A DNA stretch of 64,000 bases from Phycisphaerales bacterium (GCA_020853975.1 JADYXW010000050.1:1-64000); one strand, 5' to 3'; numbered from the stretch's first letter, positions 53,114 to 62,521 are shown. Program-made: numbers and translations. The notes: generated by a model not told the origin, from the letters alone.

Positions 53114-55914
53114 GCCCCGGGCCTGCCGGCCTGGTCGTCCAGCAGCGAAGCCAGCAGCGCACCCGCGCTCCGCACATCCGCCACGCGCTCTTCACCGCCC
53201 TCGCGCTCGATCACGAGCGCGCCGACCCCCGGCGCACCCGCGAGCAGGTCCAGGAACTCCGACCAGGGAACGCCGCCCTTGCCCGCCGGCGTTTCGGTCC
53301 CCCAGACCCCAGGCCTCGGGGGCGGGCTCGCGTCCTTGATGTGTGCCTGCACGACGTGGGGCAACAGCGCCGCGAGCGCGTCCAGAGGTCTCCCGGTGCC
53401 GTACAGGATCATGTTGGCCGGGTCAAAGTTCACGCCGATCCGCTGCGCTGCGCTCTTCCCCTCGTTCAGCTCCGCCAGGAACGTCAGCAGGTTGGTCGCG
53501 CTCTCCTGCCCCGTCTCGAGCGCCACCCGTACGCCCCGCGCGTTGAACGCGTCCGCAATGGCCCTTGTCCTCCGCACGATCGCCGCCCTCTCCGGGTCCT
53601 TCGCGTCGTGGGGCACGAACCCCGCGTGGAACGTCACGAGCCCGATGTCCAGCGACGACGCGACGCCCGCATTCGCGTGCGCCGCCGCCAGGTTCCTCTC
53701 CCAGGTCGCGTCCGGCCTCACCCCCCCGGTGCGTGCGATCGACTCCAGCGTCGCGTAGTCCTCACCTTCCATCGCCATCATCCCGGACACGACCGCCAGC
53801 CCCGCATCCGCGAGCGCGCGGCGCGTCGCCGAAAGGTCCCACGCCCCCGCGCGGATCGGGTCCAGGTGAAGTTGCACCCCGCCCACCCCGCATTCCTTCG
53901 CCTTCGCCGCCAGGTCCGCCGGCGATGCCGCCCGCAGCGACCACGAGCACACCGCGCGGGGCAGCCTCGCCAGCACCCGCCGGGGCGACGCCGGCTGCGG
54001 CGCCTCCCGGTTCCACATCACAAAGCCCTCGATCGCCTCGTACTCCGCCAGCCCCAGCGCGTCGAACAGCTTCGCCGTCGCCTTGTTCCGGTCCTCCGCA
54101 CGCTGCCAGAACTCCCGCGGGTCGTTCGGCCCCGGGAACAGCGCCCGGTCCTTCTGGCTCTCGTGCTTGAAGATCGCCATCCGCTTCCGCGCCACCTCGT
54201 CCGGCGCCAGCGGCACCGCCATCTGGATCTCCTCCGGCCCCCACTCCTGCCACGCCCCGCGGTACAGCCACACGCGACAGTGCTTCATCCAGTCACGACC
54301 CGCGAGCCGTCTCACGGCCTCCTGCACGATCGCCAGGCACACCCGGTGCGTCCCGTGCGGGTCAGACAGGTCCCCCGCCGCGTACACCTGGTGGGGCTTC
54401 ACCCGCTCCAGGAGCTGCATCGTCACCGCCACGTCCGCCTCGCCCATCGGGTTCTTCCGCACCCGCCCGGTCTGATAGAAGGGCAGGTCCAGGAAGTGGA
54501 TTCTGTCCTCGTGCACCCCGCTGTACCTCGCCGCGGCCCGCGCCTCAGAACGCCTGATCAGCCCCTTCACGCGCTGCAGTTCCGACGCGTCCGCCTGCCC
54601 CGGGGCCTTGCGCCTCAGGAACCCCGAGACCGACTGCTCCATCGACTCCGCGAACTCCCGCCCCAGCGCCGGGAACGCGAGCGCCAGCTCACGCACGAAG
54701 TCCAGGTGCCTCAGCGCGGACTCATCCCACACCGCGATGTCGCCGCTGGTCTGGTACGCCACGTGCACCTCATGCCCCTGGTCGCACAGGCGGATCAGCG
54801 TCCCACCCATCGAGATCACGTCGTCGTCCGGGTGCGGACTGAACACCACCACCCGCTTCGGAAACTCCGCGTCACTCCCGCCCTCGCTCCGGGGCTTGCC
54901 CCCGGGCCACCCCGTGATCGTCCGCGACAGCGTGCGGAACACCTCGATGTTGATGTCATACGCCCCGCCCCGCGCCGACAGCAGGTCCTGCAGCCCGTGC
55001 TCGTTGTAGTCCTCGTCCGTCAGCCTCAGGATCGGCTTGTCCAGCGCCCGCGCCAGCCAGATCGCCGCCCGCATCGTCGTCGCATGGTCCCAGGTGAGCC
55101 CCAGCGGCTCGATCGGTCCCAGCAGCCAGGGCGTCTTGAAGCGCGTCAGCTCCGCCGCCGCCGACTGGTCCAGCAGCACCGTCGCGTTCGGATGCTGCTG
55201 CAGGAACGACGCCGCCACCGACGCCGTCACCTCTCCCTCCACCGCACGCCGGATGATCCCGGCCTTGTGCTCCCCGAACGCCAGCAGCAGCACCCGTTTC
55301 GCGTCAAGGATCGTTCCAACCCCCATCGTGATCGCCTTCCGGGGCACGTTCCACTCGCCGAAGAAGTCGCTCGCCGCGTCCATCCGCGTCACGCGATCGA
55401 GCGTGATCAGTCTCGTGCGGCTGTCACGCGCCGAACCCGGCTCGTTGAACCCCACGTGCCCGGTCCGCCCGATCCCAAGGATCTGGAGATCGATCCCCCC
55501 CGCCTCGCGGATCATCCGCTCATACCGCTGGCACTCCGCCTGCACACTCGCGGGCTCCGCGCCCCCGTTGGGCAGGTGCGCGTGCGCCGGCGAGATGTCC
55601 ACATGGTCGAACAGGTGCTCGTGCATGAACCGGCGATAGCTCTGCGGGCTCTCCGCCGACATCGGGAAATACTCATCCAGGTTGAAGCTCGTCACATTCG
55701 CGAACGACAGCCCGTCCGCCTGGTGCAGCCTCACCAGTTCCTGGTACACGCCCTGAGGGGTGGACCCCGTCGCCAGCCCCAGCACCGCGCGCCTGCCCTC
55801 CGACGCCCGCTCGCGGATCAACTCCGCGATCTGCCTCGCGGCGGACCGGCTGGCGTCCCCGGGGGACGCGAACACGCGGACGGGAACTCGCTCTGTGGAA
55901 TGCGCGGATGCCAT
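53110..55914 (-). CDS. NagB - PIG-L deacetylase - TIM-barrel triple fusion
   Basis: A 934-aa cytoplasmic fusion. Residues 1-265: NagB-type glucosamine-6-phosphate deaminase/isomerase fold (LATGSTP near 48-54, FNLDEY near 77-82, GRTGHVGFNEPGS near 150-162). The catalytic Asp of the usual GxDGHxxFNEP motif is Thr here; the His and Glu stay. Residues about 350-600: PIG-L family N-acetylglucosaminyl deacetylase with SPHPDDD near 353 and the zinc His in DPHGTH. Residues about 650-934: a xylose-isomerase/AP-endonuclease-2 type TIM barrel (GVGGVQLHLDP, LETGQESA, GVNFDPANM). Together they suggest stepwise processing of amino sugars in one chain. A TACTCT box (55922-55927) ends 7 nt before the ATG. 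Confidence 0.9.
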   Translation of the reverse strand: MASAHSTERVPVRVFASPGDASRSAARQIAELIRERASEGRRAVLGLATGSTPQGVYQELVRLHQADGLSFANVTSFNLDEYFPMSAESPQSYRRFMHEHLFDHVDISPAHAHLPNGGAEPASVQAECQRYERMIREAGGIDLQILGIGRTGHVGFNEPGSARDSRTRLITLDRVTRMDAASDFFGEWNVPRKAITMGVGTILDAKRVLLLAFGEHKAGIIRRAVEGEVTASVAASFLQQHPNATVLLDQSAAAELTRFKTPWLLGPIEPLGLTWDHATTMRAAIWLARALDKPILRLTDEDYNEHGLQDLLSARGGAYDINIEVFRTLSRTITGWPGGKPRSEGGSDAEFPKRVVVFSPHPDDDVISMGGTLIRLCDQGHEVHVAYQTSGDIAVWDESALRHLDFVRELALAFPALGREFAESMEQSVSGFLRRKAPGQADASELQRVKGLIRRSEARAAARYSGVHEDRIHFLDLPFYQTGRVRKNPMGEADVAVTMQLLERVKPHQVYAAGDLSDPHGTHRVCLAIVQEAVRRLAGRDWMKHCRVWLYRGAWQEWGPEEIQMAVPLAPDEVARKRMAIFKHESQKDRALFPGPNDPREFWQRAEDRNKATAKLFDALGLAEYEAIEGFVMWNREAPQPASPRRVLARLPRAVCSWSLRAASPADLAAKAKECGVGGVQLHLDPIRAGAWDLSATRRALADAGLAVVSGMMAMEGEDYATLESIARTGGVRPDATWERNLAAAHANAGVASSLDIGLVTFHAGFVPHDAKDPERAAIVRRTRAIADAFNARGVRVALETGQESATNLLTFLAELNEGKSAAQRIGVNFDPANMILYGTGRPLDALAALLPHVVQAHIKDASPPPRPGVWGTETPAGKGGVPWSEFLDLLAGAPGVGALVIEREGGEERVADVRSAGALLASLLDDQAGRPGA

Positions 55915-55921
55915 AATCGAC

Positions 55922-55927
55922 AGAGTA
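55922..55927 (-). promoter_or_regulatory. TANNNT box before the NagB fusion gene (leaderless)
   Basis: Minus-strand TACTCT, 7 nt before the ATG at 55914, no Shine-Dalgarno. Confidence 0.5.
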
Positions 55928-55969
55928 CCGGCGCGCCGCACGTCCGGCGCGGCCGCACCCCCGTCCTAC

Positions 55970-55998
55970 TTGACGTTGGCGCTTGTGAGGGCTTTACT
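55970..55998 (+). promoter_or_regulatory. Promoter of rpsD
   Basis: TTGACG (55970-55975, 5 of 6 to -35), a 17-bp spacer and TTTACT (55993-55998, 4 of 6 to -10). The expected transcription start, near 56005, leaves a leader of about 140 nt before rpsD. Confidence 0.6.
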
Positions 55999-56004
55999 TG
56001 GGGC

Positions 56005-56147
56005 TCATTGAACCGGCCGCCCGGGCGACGTGCCCGCGCGGATTGACCGGATCAGCCCCCGCCGGCCCGAAGTCTCGGCACCCGGCACTGATCGCCGCTC
56101 CACGCGGTACCCCGCGGGATACACCCACGCGGGCGACGGAGGTACGA
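56005..56147 (+). promoter_or_regulatory. Structured leader of rpsD
   Basis: The leader has a small hairpin (CGGGC 56022-56026 / GCCCG 56032-56036) and two mutually exclusive helices near the ribosome site. CGCGG/CCGCG (56103-56107 / 56112-56116) shares its right arm with CCCGCG/CGCGGG (56111-56116 / 56128-56133), which ends just before GGAGG (56138-56142). Ribosomal protein S4 represses its own operon in other bacteria, so this is a candidate S4-binding control element. Inference only. Confidence 0.4.
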
Positions 56148-56747
56148 ATGGCTCGTTACACAGGCCCCAAGCTCAAGCTCTCCCGTCGTGTCGGCGTCCC
56201 CATCGCCGACACCCCCAAGCACACGTCCAAGCGCCAGCTCACGTTCCCCGGCATGCACGGGTACCGCGGCCGCCGCCTCCGCGACTACGGCGTGCGCATG
56301 AACGAGAAGCAGAAGCTCAAGTACCACTACGGCGTGCTCGAGAAGCAGTTCCGCCGCTTCATGGCCGAGGCCAACGGCATGAAGGGCAACTCGGGCGACA
56401 TGCTCCTCCAGCTCCTCGAACGCCGCCTCGACAACGTCATCCGTCGCGCCGGCCTCGCACGCACCATCTGGGGCGCACGCCAGATGGTCGCCCACGGCCA
56501 CGTCTTCATCAACGGCCGCAAGACCGACCGCCCCAGCGCCCGCCTCGGCGTGGGCGATGTCATCACCCTCAAGCCCAAGGCCCAGAAGCTCGCCAAGGAC
56601 GCCATGGAATCCCTCGCCGGCTTCGAAGTCCCGGGCTGGATCGAGCTCAACCCCGCGGAACACAAGGTCCGCGTCGTAGCGCTCCCCACCACCGACCAGA
56701 TCCCCTTCGACGTCAACACCAACCTCATCATCGAGTTCTACCGCTAA
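56148..56747 (+). CDS. rpsD: 30S ribosomal protein S4
   Basis: Primary 16S rRNA-binding protein, 199 aa. It has the N-terminal S4 domain (ARYTGPKLKLSRR at the start, RRLRDYGVRMNEKQKLKYHYGV near 43-64) and the S4 RNA-binding motif near 90-150 (RLDNVIRRAGLA, ARQMVAHGHVFINGR). The N-terminal zinc-cysteine knot found in some S4 proteins is absent (Cys-less form). ATG at 56148 with GGAGG upstream. Monocistronic by its promoter and by the hairpins after its stop; not next to rpoA or rpsK as in many other bacteria. Confidence 0.96.
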   Translation: MARYTGPKLKLSRRVGVPIADTPKHTSKRQLTFPGMHGYRGRRLRDYGVRMNEKQKLKYHYGVLEKQFRRFMAEANGMKGNSGDMLLQLLERRLDNVIRRAGLARTIWGARQMVAHGHVFINGRKTDRPSARLGVGDVITLKPKAQKLAKDAMESLAGFEVPGWIELNPAEHKVRVVALPTTDQIPFDVNTNLIIEFYR

Positions 56748-56802
56748 GTCCACCTCCCGCCCCGCGCCTCAAACGCGGGGAGCGGGACCGACGAACCGCA
56801 CC

Positions 56803-56833
56803 ACGGCCGATCGGTCACCCCGGTCGGCCGTTT
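56803..56833 (+). terminator. Probable terminator after rpsD
   Basis: Stem ACGGCCGA (56803-56810) with TCGGCCGT (56824-56831), loop of 13 nt, followed by a short TT. A second hairpin, CCCCGCG/CGCGGGG (56760-56766 / 56774-56780), lies closer to the stop. The T-run is short, so efficiency is uncertain. Confidence 0.5.
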
Positions 56834-56876
56834 GCACTTCCGCCCCGCAACGCCTCGCGCTCTCACGAGATCCACC

Positions 56877-58883
56877 ATGGTCAAGGTCATCCGCAAGTAC
56901 CGCAAGTGGGCGATGGGCATCTTCGGCGTCGTCCTCATCGTCACCTTCCTCTTCACGGGCGCAGGCAACAGCCTCATGGGGGGTGACCCCATGAAGGTCA
57001 CCGTCGCCGAGGTCGGCGGCCAGAAGATCAAGCGCAAACGCCTGCTCGAATCCGAACGCGAGCTCGAAACCCTCAAGTCCCTCGTCCCCGACATCCTCGG
57101 CGCCATCCCAGACCTCAAGTCCGGCGTCCACTGGATGCTCCTCGTCCACGAGGCAGACAAGGCCGGTCTCGTCGGCGAGGCCGGCGATGGCGAGGCCTGG
57201 ACCGAAGAGCTCGCCCAGGCCCGCCTCCTCTACTACGCCGAGAACGAGGTCATGACGGAGTACGCCTCCCTCGCGGACCTGCTCCGCAACAACCCCCAAC
57301 TCCTCCGCAACCTCGCCCTCCAGAAGCTCAACAACTCGCAGTGGCTCTTCTCCACCACCACCAGGGCCGCCGACGACCTCCGCGCCAACAAGGACCTGGT
57401 CTGCCGTCGCATGGGCATCGCGCCCGAAGAGCTCAACCTCGCCCTCGCCCGCCTTCGGGGCGTCCTCCGCCTCGTCACCAGCTACACCGGCGCCTCCGCC
57501 CGCGTCTCCGACGCCTACCTCATCCACCATGCGCGGCGGCTTGTCGAGCCCGCCACCATCGACGCCATCATCATCGAGGCCGATCGCATCCTCGACGAGG
57601 CGCCCACGCCCAGCGACGCCGAGATCACCGCCCAGTACGAGGCGCTCCGCAGCGTCACGCCCGGCACCCCGCCCCACGGCCTGGGATACATCCAGCCCCG
57701 CCGCGTCAAGCTCGAGTGGATGCGACTGAGCCGCGAGGCCATCTCCAAGGCCATCGAGCTCGACCCCGTCGCCGTCCAGAAGCACTACCTCCAGAACCGT
57801 GCCAAGTTCGTCGGCGAGTTCGCCGCAGAGCGTGCCGCGGTCGAAGCAGAGCTCAAGGACGCCCGCATCAAGACCGTTCTTGATCAGTTCGACGCCATCT
57901 ACAAGGCCCGCATCAAGGCCGCCACGCGCCGCCTGCCCGTCGAGGGCAACGTCCGCACCCTCGACGCAACCTGGGCCGCCTCCCAGCCCCGCATGGAAGG
58001 CCTCGCGGCCGATGTCGCCCAGGCCGTCCGCGAAGCCACGGGCGTCAACATGCCCCTTCCCGAGGTTCGCGTCGCCTCAAACTCGTGGACCCGCCTCGAC
58101 CGCGCGGGCTCACTCGAGGGCATCGGCGCCGCGCAGTTCTCCAGCGGCACCCGCGCCGGCAGTTTCCCGGAACTTCTCTCCGGCCTGCACGAGTTCATGC
58201 CCACCGCCAACCTCGGCCTCCAGTCCCGCGTCCCCTTCGACACCATGGTCGCGGGCCGCGAGGGCGACCGCTACTACTTCTGCGTGCTCGACTGGCGCGA
58301 GCAGTCCTCCCCGGACTCGCTCGACGAAGTGCGCGACGACGTCGTGACCGACCTCAAGCGGCTCTGGGCCTACCGCAAGCTCGCCGCCGACCTCCCCAAG
58401 TTCGAGGCCCTGGCCTCTACGAGCGGCCTTGAAGCCGTCGGCAAGCTCTTCGAAACGCCGGCGCAGGGAACCATCCCCGGCAAGCCCGCGATCGACGTCC
58501 AGAAAAACGTCCGCATCACCCGCACCGTCGCGACCACCCAGGACCCGCGCTTCCAGGATGACGCCTTCCGCGCCAAGGTCATGGACCTTGCCGCCAAGGT
58601 TGGCTGGACCACCGCACCCACCCCAGAGAACGCCGCACAGCGCACTCTCAGCGCAGAGCTCCCCGCCGGCCTCTCCGTCGTCGTCTGCCAGCTCTCCTAC
58701 CCCACGCCCCTCACCGAAGAGACCATGCGCATCCTCCGCAACGAGCTGATCAGGGAACTCACCGTCGAAGAGATGCGCCGCACCGGCGGCGCCGACTCCC
58801 CCTTCTCCTTCGAGTCCCTCAAGGCCAGAACCGGCTTCAAGGACCTCGAAGCGCCCAAGGCAGCACCCGCGCCCGCCGCCTAG
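56877..58883 (+). CDS. PpiD/SurA-like membrane-anchored protein
   Basis: A 668-aa protein with one N-terminal membrane helix (about 12-30) and a large helical outer part. The layout (short cytoplasmic start, single TM, SurA_N-type helical region with VAEVGGQKIKRKRLLESER near 42-60) is that of PpiD. I do not see a clear parvulin PPIase domain in the middle, so it may be a chaperone-only form. Long charged helices at about 290-360. The start ATG at 56877 is taken at the membrane anchor. It is followed closely by the C39-like peptidase gene. Confidence 0.75.
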   Translation: MVKVIRKYRKWAMGIFGVVLIVTFLFTGAGNSLMGGDPMKVTVAEVGGQKIKRKRLLESERELETLKSLVPDILGAIPDLKSGVHWMLLVHEADKAGLVGEAGDGEAWTEELAQARLLYYAENEVMTEYASLADLLRNNPQLLRNLALQKLNNSQWLFSTTTRAADDLRANKDLVCRRMGIAPEELNLALARLRGVLRLVTSYTGASARVSDAYLIHHARRLVEPATIDAIIIEADRILDEAPTPSDAEITAQYEALRSVTPGTPPHGLGYIQPRRVKLEWMRLSREAISKAIELDPVAVQKHYLQNRAKFVGEFAAERAAVEAELKDARIKTVLDQFDAIYKARIKAATRRLPVEGNVRTLDATWAASQPRMEGLAADVAQAVREATGVNMPLPEVRVASNSWTRLDRAGSLEGIGAAQFSSGTRAGSFPELLSGLHEFMPTANLGLQSRVPFDTMVAGREGDRYYFCVLDWREQSSPDSLDEVRDDVVTDLKRLWAYRKLAADLPKFEALASTSGLEAVGKLFETPAQGTIPGKPAIDVQKNVRITRTVATTQDPRFQDDAFRAKVMDLAAKVGWTTAPTPENAAQRTLSAELPAGLSVVVCQLSYPTPLTEETMRILRNELIRELTVEEMRRTGGADSPFSFESLKARTGFKDLEAPKAAPAPAA

Positions 58884-58896
58884 CCGCTGCTCCGCC

Positions 58897-59685
58897 ATGC
58901 AGATCAAGCTCGCCATCCAGGCCCAGCCGGACGAGTTCACCTGCGGCCCCGCGTGCCTCTACTCCCTCTACCGCCACTATGGCGACACCGACCTCTCGCT
59001 CCGCCAGGTCATCGAGCAGATCGAACGGCTCGACCATGGCGGCACCCTCATCGAAGTCCTCGCCTGCCACGCCCTCCAGCGAGGATTCCGCGCCACCATC
59101 TACTCCTACCACATCGACCTCCTCGACCCCACCTGGTTCGCGCAGGACGGCGGCGTGCACGACCCCGCCGACGTCATCGCTCGCCTCGCCCAACAGGTCG
59201 CCCACAAGAAGCCCGACCCGCGCTACCGCCTCGCCACCAGGGCCATGCAGCAGTTCCTCCGCCTGGGAGGCGAGCTCCGCATGCAGGACCTCACCCCCGC
59301 ACTCATCAGCGGGCACATCGCGGCCGGCAGGCCCATCCTCGCGGGCCTCAGCGCCACATACCTCCTCCGCACCGCCCGCGAACGCAACGAGACCATGACC
59401 GACGACGACGTGTGCGGCGAACCGCAGGGCCACTTCGTCATGCTCGTCGGCTACACCCCCCGCACCCGCGAAGTCCTCGTCGCGGATCCCCTCGACCCCG
59501 CGCCCCCCTACCACACCGCGACCTACCGCGTGAACGTCGACCGACTCATCAGCTCCGTCATGCTGGGCATCATCACCCACGACGCCAACCTCCTCGTCAT
59601 CACGCCAAGCGGCGCCGACGACCCTCCGCCCGCGCCGCGCGACAAGCCCCGCGCGACCCGCCGCCGCAGGCCCACGCCCAAATAG
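58897..59685 (+). CDS. C39-like cysteine peptidase
   Basis: A 262-aa soluble protein of the C39/papain-like fold. The catalytic Cys is in DEFTCGPACLYS near residue 16, the His in GHFVMLVGY near 180 and the Asp in VADPLDP near 196; order and spacing fit a C39-like peptidase. There is no membrane or ABC domain, so it is the free form. It starts 13 nt after the PpiD-like gene and precedes an ATP-grasp ligase and a GCS2 ligase. In such clusters a C39-like peptidase trims or transfers the ligated peptide. Confidence 0.85.
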   Translation: MQIKLAIQAQPDEFTCGPACLYSLYRHYGDTDLSLRQVIEQIERLDHGGTLIEVLACHALQRGFRATIYSYHIDLLDPTWFAQDGGVHDPADVIARLAQQVAHKKPDPRYRLATRAMQQFLRLGGELRMQDLTPALISGHIAAGRPILAGLSATYLLRTARERNETMTDDDVCGEPQGHFVMLVGYTPRTREVLVADPLDPAPPYHTATYRVNVDRLISSVMLGIITHDANLLVITPSGADDPPPAPRDKPRATRRRRPTPK

Positions 59686-59780
59686 CCCCACCCCGTCGGA
59701 TGCGTCCGCCGACGCGAGACCCACCATCCGGCGTACCGTTCGCCCATCGCACGGCGTGCGTGCAAGCGGCGGGCTCCCCG

Positions 59781-61235
59781 GTGTCGATCCTCCTGATCCT
59801 CGACAACCCCAAGGACTGGCCCCTCAACATCGAGGGCCTCGAGGTCATTTCCTCCCGGAAGTACCTCGCCGACCCCGCCTTCTCCGAGCGCACGCCCCGC
59901 CGCATCTTCAACCTCTGCAAGAGCTACCGCTACCAGACGCTCGGCTACTACGTCTCTCTCCTCGCCAGCGCCCGTGGCCACAAGGCCCTCCCCGACATCA
60001 CCACCATCCAGGACCTCAAGCTCCCGGAGCTCGTCCGCGTCGCCAGCGAAGAGCTCGAGGACGTCATCGCTTCATCCCTCGCCGACGAGCCGGGCGACGA
60101 GTTCACCCTCTCCATCTACTTCGGCCGCAACGTCGAAGAGCGCTTCAACCGCCTCGCGCTCGCCGTCTTCAACCAGTTCCCCGCGCCCCTCCTCCGCGCC
60201 GAGTTCGAAAAGACCGCCGGCAAGTGGCGGCTCGGCAGCGTAAAAACGATCTCCGCCAGCGACGTTCCCCCCGACCATTTCCTCGACGTGCTGAACTTCG
60301 CGACGCAGTACTTCAACCGCCCCCACCGCCGCGCCAAGCAGGAATCCTCCCGCTACGACCTCGCGATCCTCCGCGACCCCTCCGAGCCCAACCCCGCATC
60401 GGACGACAAGGCCATCCGCCGCTTCGTGAAGGCCGCCGAGTCCATGGGCATCGAGGCCGAGATCGTCACCCGCGACGACTACGGCCGCATCGCCGAGTTC
60501 GACGCGCTCTTCATCCGCGACACCACCTCCGTCAACTCCTACACCTTCCGCTTCGCTCGCCGCGCCGCCGCCGAGGGCCTCGTCGTCATCGACGACCCGG
60601 AGTCCATCGTCCGCTGCTCCAACAAGGTCTACCTCGCCGAGCTCCTCCAACGCCACCGAATCACCACCCCCGCCACCCTCATCCTGCACCGCGACAACTG
60701 GGAGAGCGCGCCCGATATCCTGGGCCTGCCCCTGGTCCTCAAGCAGCCCGACAGCGCGTTCTCCCTCGGCGTCGTCAAAGTCAAGACCCGCGAGGAGTTC
60801 GAGCGCGAGGTCGAGCGCCTCTTCAAGGTCTCCGACCTCCTCATCGCCCAGGCCTTCATGCCCAGCGAGTTCGACTGGCGCATCGGCGTCCTCGACAAAG
60901 AGCCCTTCTTCGCCTGCAAGTACTTCATGGCCGGTGGGCACTGGCAGATCCGCGACAAGGACCAGGCCGGCGACGCCGCCTTCGGCGAAACCGAGACCTG
61001 GCCCGTCGCCGCCGCCCCTCCGGACGTCGTCCGCGCCGCTGTCAAGGCCGCCAACCTCATAGGCGACGGGCTCTACGGCGTGGACGTCAAGGAAATCGAT
61101 GGCAAGGCCCACGTCATCGAAATCAACGACAACCCCAACATCGACGCCGGGCACGAGGACAAGGTCCTGGGCGACGAGGCCTACGCCCGCGTCATGCGCT
61201 CCTTCCTCCGCAGGCTCGAAGGCCGAGGCCGCTAG
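59781..61235 (+). CDS. RimK-like ATP-grasp ligase
   Basis: A 484-aa protein: an N-terminal region of about 170 residues (RimK-like pre-domain, ILLILDNPKDWPLNIEGLEV at the start), then a RimK-type ATP-grasp fold with KVYLAELLQRH near 288, LVLKQPDSAFSLGVVKV near 326-342 (glycine-poor loop), a metal-binding EINDNPNID near 449-457 and the ADP-site Lys in VKVKT. The family ligates an amino acid to a carboxyl group using ATP. GTG at 59781 begins the conserved part; an in-frame ATG at 59700 is possible. It is 4 nt from the GCS2 gene and so in one operon with it. Confidence 0.85.
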   Translation: MSILLILDNPKDWPLNIEGLEVISSRKYLADPAFSERTPRRIFNLCKSYRYQTLGYYVSLLASARGHKALPDITTIQDLKLPELVRVASEELEDVIASSLADEPGDEFTLSIYFGRNVEERFNRLALAVFNQFPAPLLRAEFEKTAGKWRLGSVKTISASDVPPDHFLDVLNFATQYFNRPHRRAKQESSRYDLAILRDPSEPNPASDDKAIRRFVKAAESMGIEAEIVTRDDYGRIAEFDALFIRDTTSVNSYTFRFARRAAAEGLVVIDDPESIVRCSNKVYLAELLQRHRITTPATLILHRDNWESAPDILGLPLVLKQPDSAFSLGVVKVKTREEFEREVERLFKVSDLLIAQAFMPSEFDWRIGVLDKEPFFACKYFMAGGHWQIRDKDQAGDAAFGETETWPVAAAPPDVVRAAVKAANLIGDGLYGVDVKEIDGKAHVIEINDNPNIDAGHEDKVLGDEAYARVMRSFLRRLEGRGR

Positions 61236-61238
61236 CCC

Positions 61239-62492
61239 ATGACCTTCCACCTCTTCGAACGCTTCGGCATCGAGATCGAGTTCGCCGTCGTCGATCGCTC
61301 CGCACTCCGTGCCGCGCCCGTCGTCGACCGCCTGCTCCGCGAGGCCGCCTCCCTCCCCAGCGCCCGCGTCGAGTCCGAGAGCGTTCCGGGCTGGCCCGAC
61401 GAGATCTCGCTCGGCCCCATCACCATCGGCAACGAGCTCACCGCTCACGTGCTGGAGTTGAAGGTCTCAGAGCCCGCGCCGACCCTCGACGGCCTCGCCG
61501 ACCACTTCGCCGCCGCCCTCGCCTCCCTCCGCCCCACCCTCGACCACCTTGGCGTCATGCTCCTCCCATCGGGCATGCACCCCACCATGGACCCCGACCG
61601 CGAGATGGTCCTCTGGCCCCACGGCAACTCCGATGTCTACGCCGCCTTCGACCGCATCTTCGGCTGCAAGGGCCACGGCTGGGCCAACCTCCAGTCCTGC
61701 CACCTCAACCTCCCCTTCGCCACCGACGAAGAGTTCGGCCGCCTCCACGCCGCCATCCGCTCGCTCCTCCCCATCATGCCCGCGCTCTCCGCGTCCACGC
61801 CCTTCATGGATGGCAGGGCAACCGGCCTTCTGGACAACCGGCTGGAGGTCTACCGGCTCAACAGCCGCCGAGTCCCGCAGGCCGCGGGGCTGGTCATCCC
61901 GGAACGCGTCTACACCCGCGCCGACTACGAGCGTGTGATCCTGGGCGAGGTCTACGCCGGATACGCCCCCCACGACCCCGATGGCCTCCTCCGCGATGAG
62001 TGGGCCAACGCCCGCGGCGCCATCGCCCGCTTCGGCCGGGGCACGATCGAGATCCGCGTGCTGGACTCGCAGGAGTGCCCCCGCGCCGACCTGGCCATCG
62101 CCTCCACAATCGCCGCCGTCACTCGCGCCATCACCGAGGGGCGTCTGGGCAACGCGCCCGCACTCCGCGCGTGGGCCGTGGAACCGCTCCACCAGGTTCT
62201 CCTCTCCGTCATCCGCGACGCAGACCAGGCTCCCCTCACGCTCACTTCCTACCTCCGCGACCTCGGCTACGCCGGCGCCTGCCCCGCGCCCGCCTCCGCC
62301 GTGTGGGCCGAACTGCTCGACCGCGCACTCGCGGGCAGCCACCCCGCCTGGCGAGCCGACGCCGAGCGCATCCTCGCCTCCGGCTGCCTCGCGCGCCGAA
62401 TCTCCCGTGCCACCCCAACTCCCGCCGACATCCCCGCCACCTATCGCGCACTCGCCGCGTGCCTCGATCGAAACGCCCTCTTCGGCGTCTGA
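61239..62492 (+). CDS. GCS2-family carboxylate-amine ligase
   Basis: A 417-aa protein of the glutamate-cysteine ligase 2 family (glutamine-synthetase-like amidoligases). FGIEIEFAVVD at residues 8-18 carries the metal-binding Glu pair, NELTAHVLELKV near 66-77, SGMHPTMDPDREM near 110-122, and an acidic IEIRVLDSQECPRADLA near 270-286. The family joins two amino acids or amines with ATP; the substrate cannot be read from sequence, so glutathione synthesis is not implied. It starts 4 nt after the ATP-grasp gene. Confidence 0.88.
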   Translation: MTFHLFERFGIEIEFAVVDRSALRAAPVVDRLLREAASLPSARVESESVPGWPDEISLGPITIGNELTAHVLELKVSEPAPTLDGLADHFAAALASLRPTLDHLGVMLLPSGMHPTMDPDREMVLWPHGNSDVYAAFDRIFGCKGHGWANLQSCHLNLPFATDEEFGRLHAAIRSLLPIMPALSASTPFMDGRATGLLDNRLEVYRLNSRRVPQAAGLVIPERVYTRADYERVILGEVYAGYAPHDPDGLLRDEWANARGAIARFGRGTIEIRVLDSQECPRADLAIASTIAAVTRAITEGRLGNAPALRAWAVEPLHQVLLSVIRDADQAPLTLTSYLRDLGYAGACPAPASAVWAELLDRALAGSHPAWRADAERILASGCLARRISRATPTPADIPATYRALAACLDRNALFGV

Positions 62493-62509
62493 CTCCGCCG
62501 GCCCCTCGC

Positions 62510-62515
62510 TACGCT
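62510..62515 (+). promoter_or_regulatory. TANNNT box before the 2-hydroxyacid dehydrogenase gene (leaderless)
   Basis: TACGCT, 6 nt before the ATG at 62522, no Shine-Dalgarno. Confidence 0.5.
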
Positions 62516-62521
62516 CCGCTC

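Noticed and set aside
52537-56046. 1169-aa plus-strand open frame
   Set aside because: Antisense shadow of the NagB/PIG-L/TIM fusion, rich in Arg, Pro and His, no domain.
59756-61999. 747-aa open frame over the ATP-grasp and GCS2 genes
   Set aside because: Out of frame with two well-recognised enzymes; composition Arg/Pro-rich.
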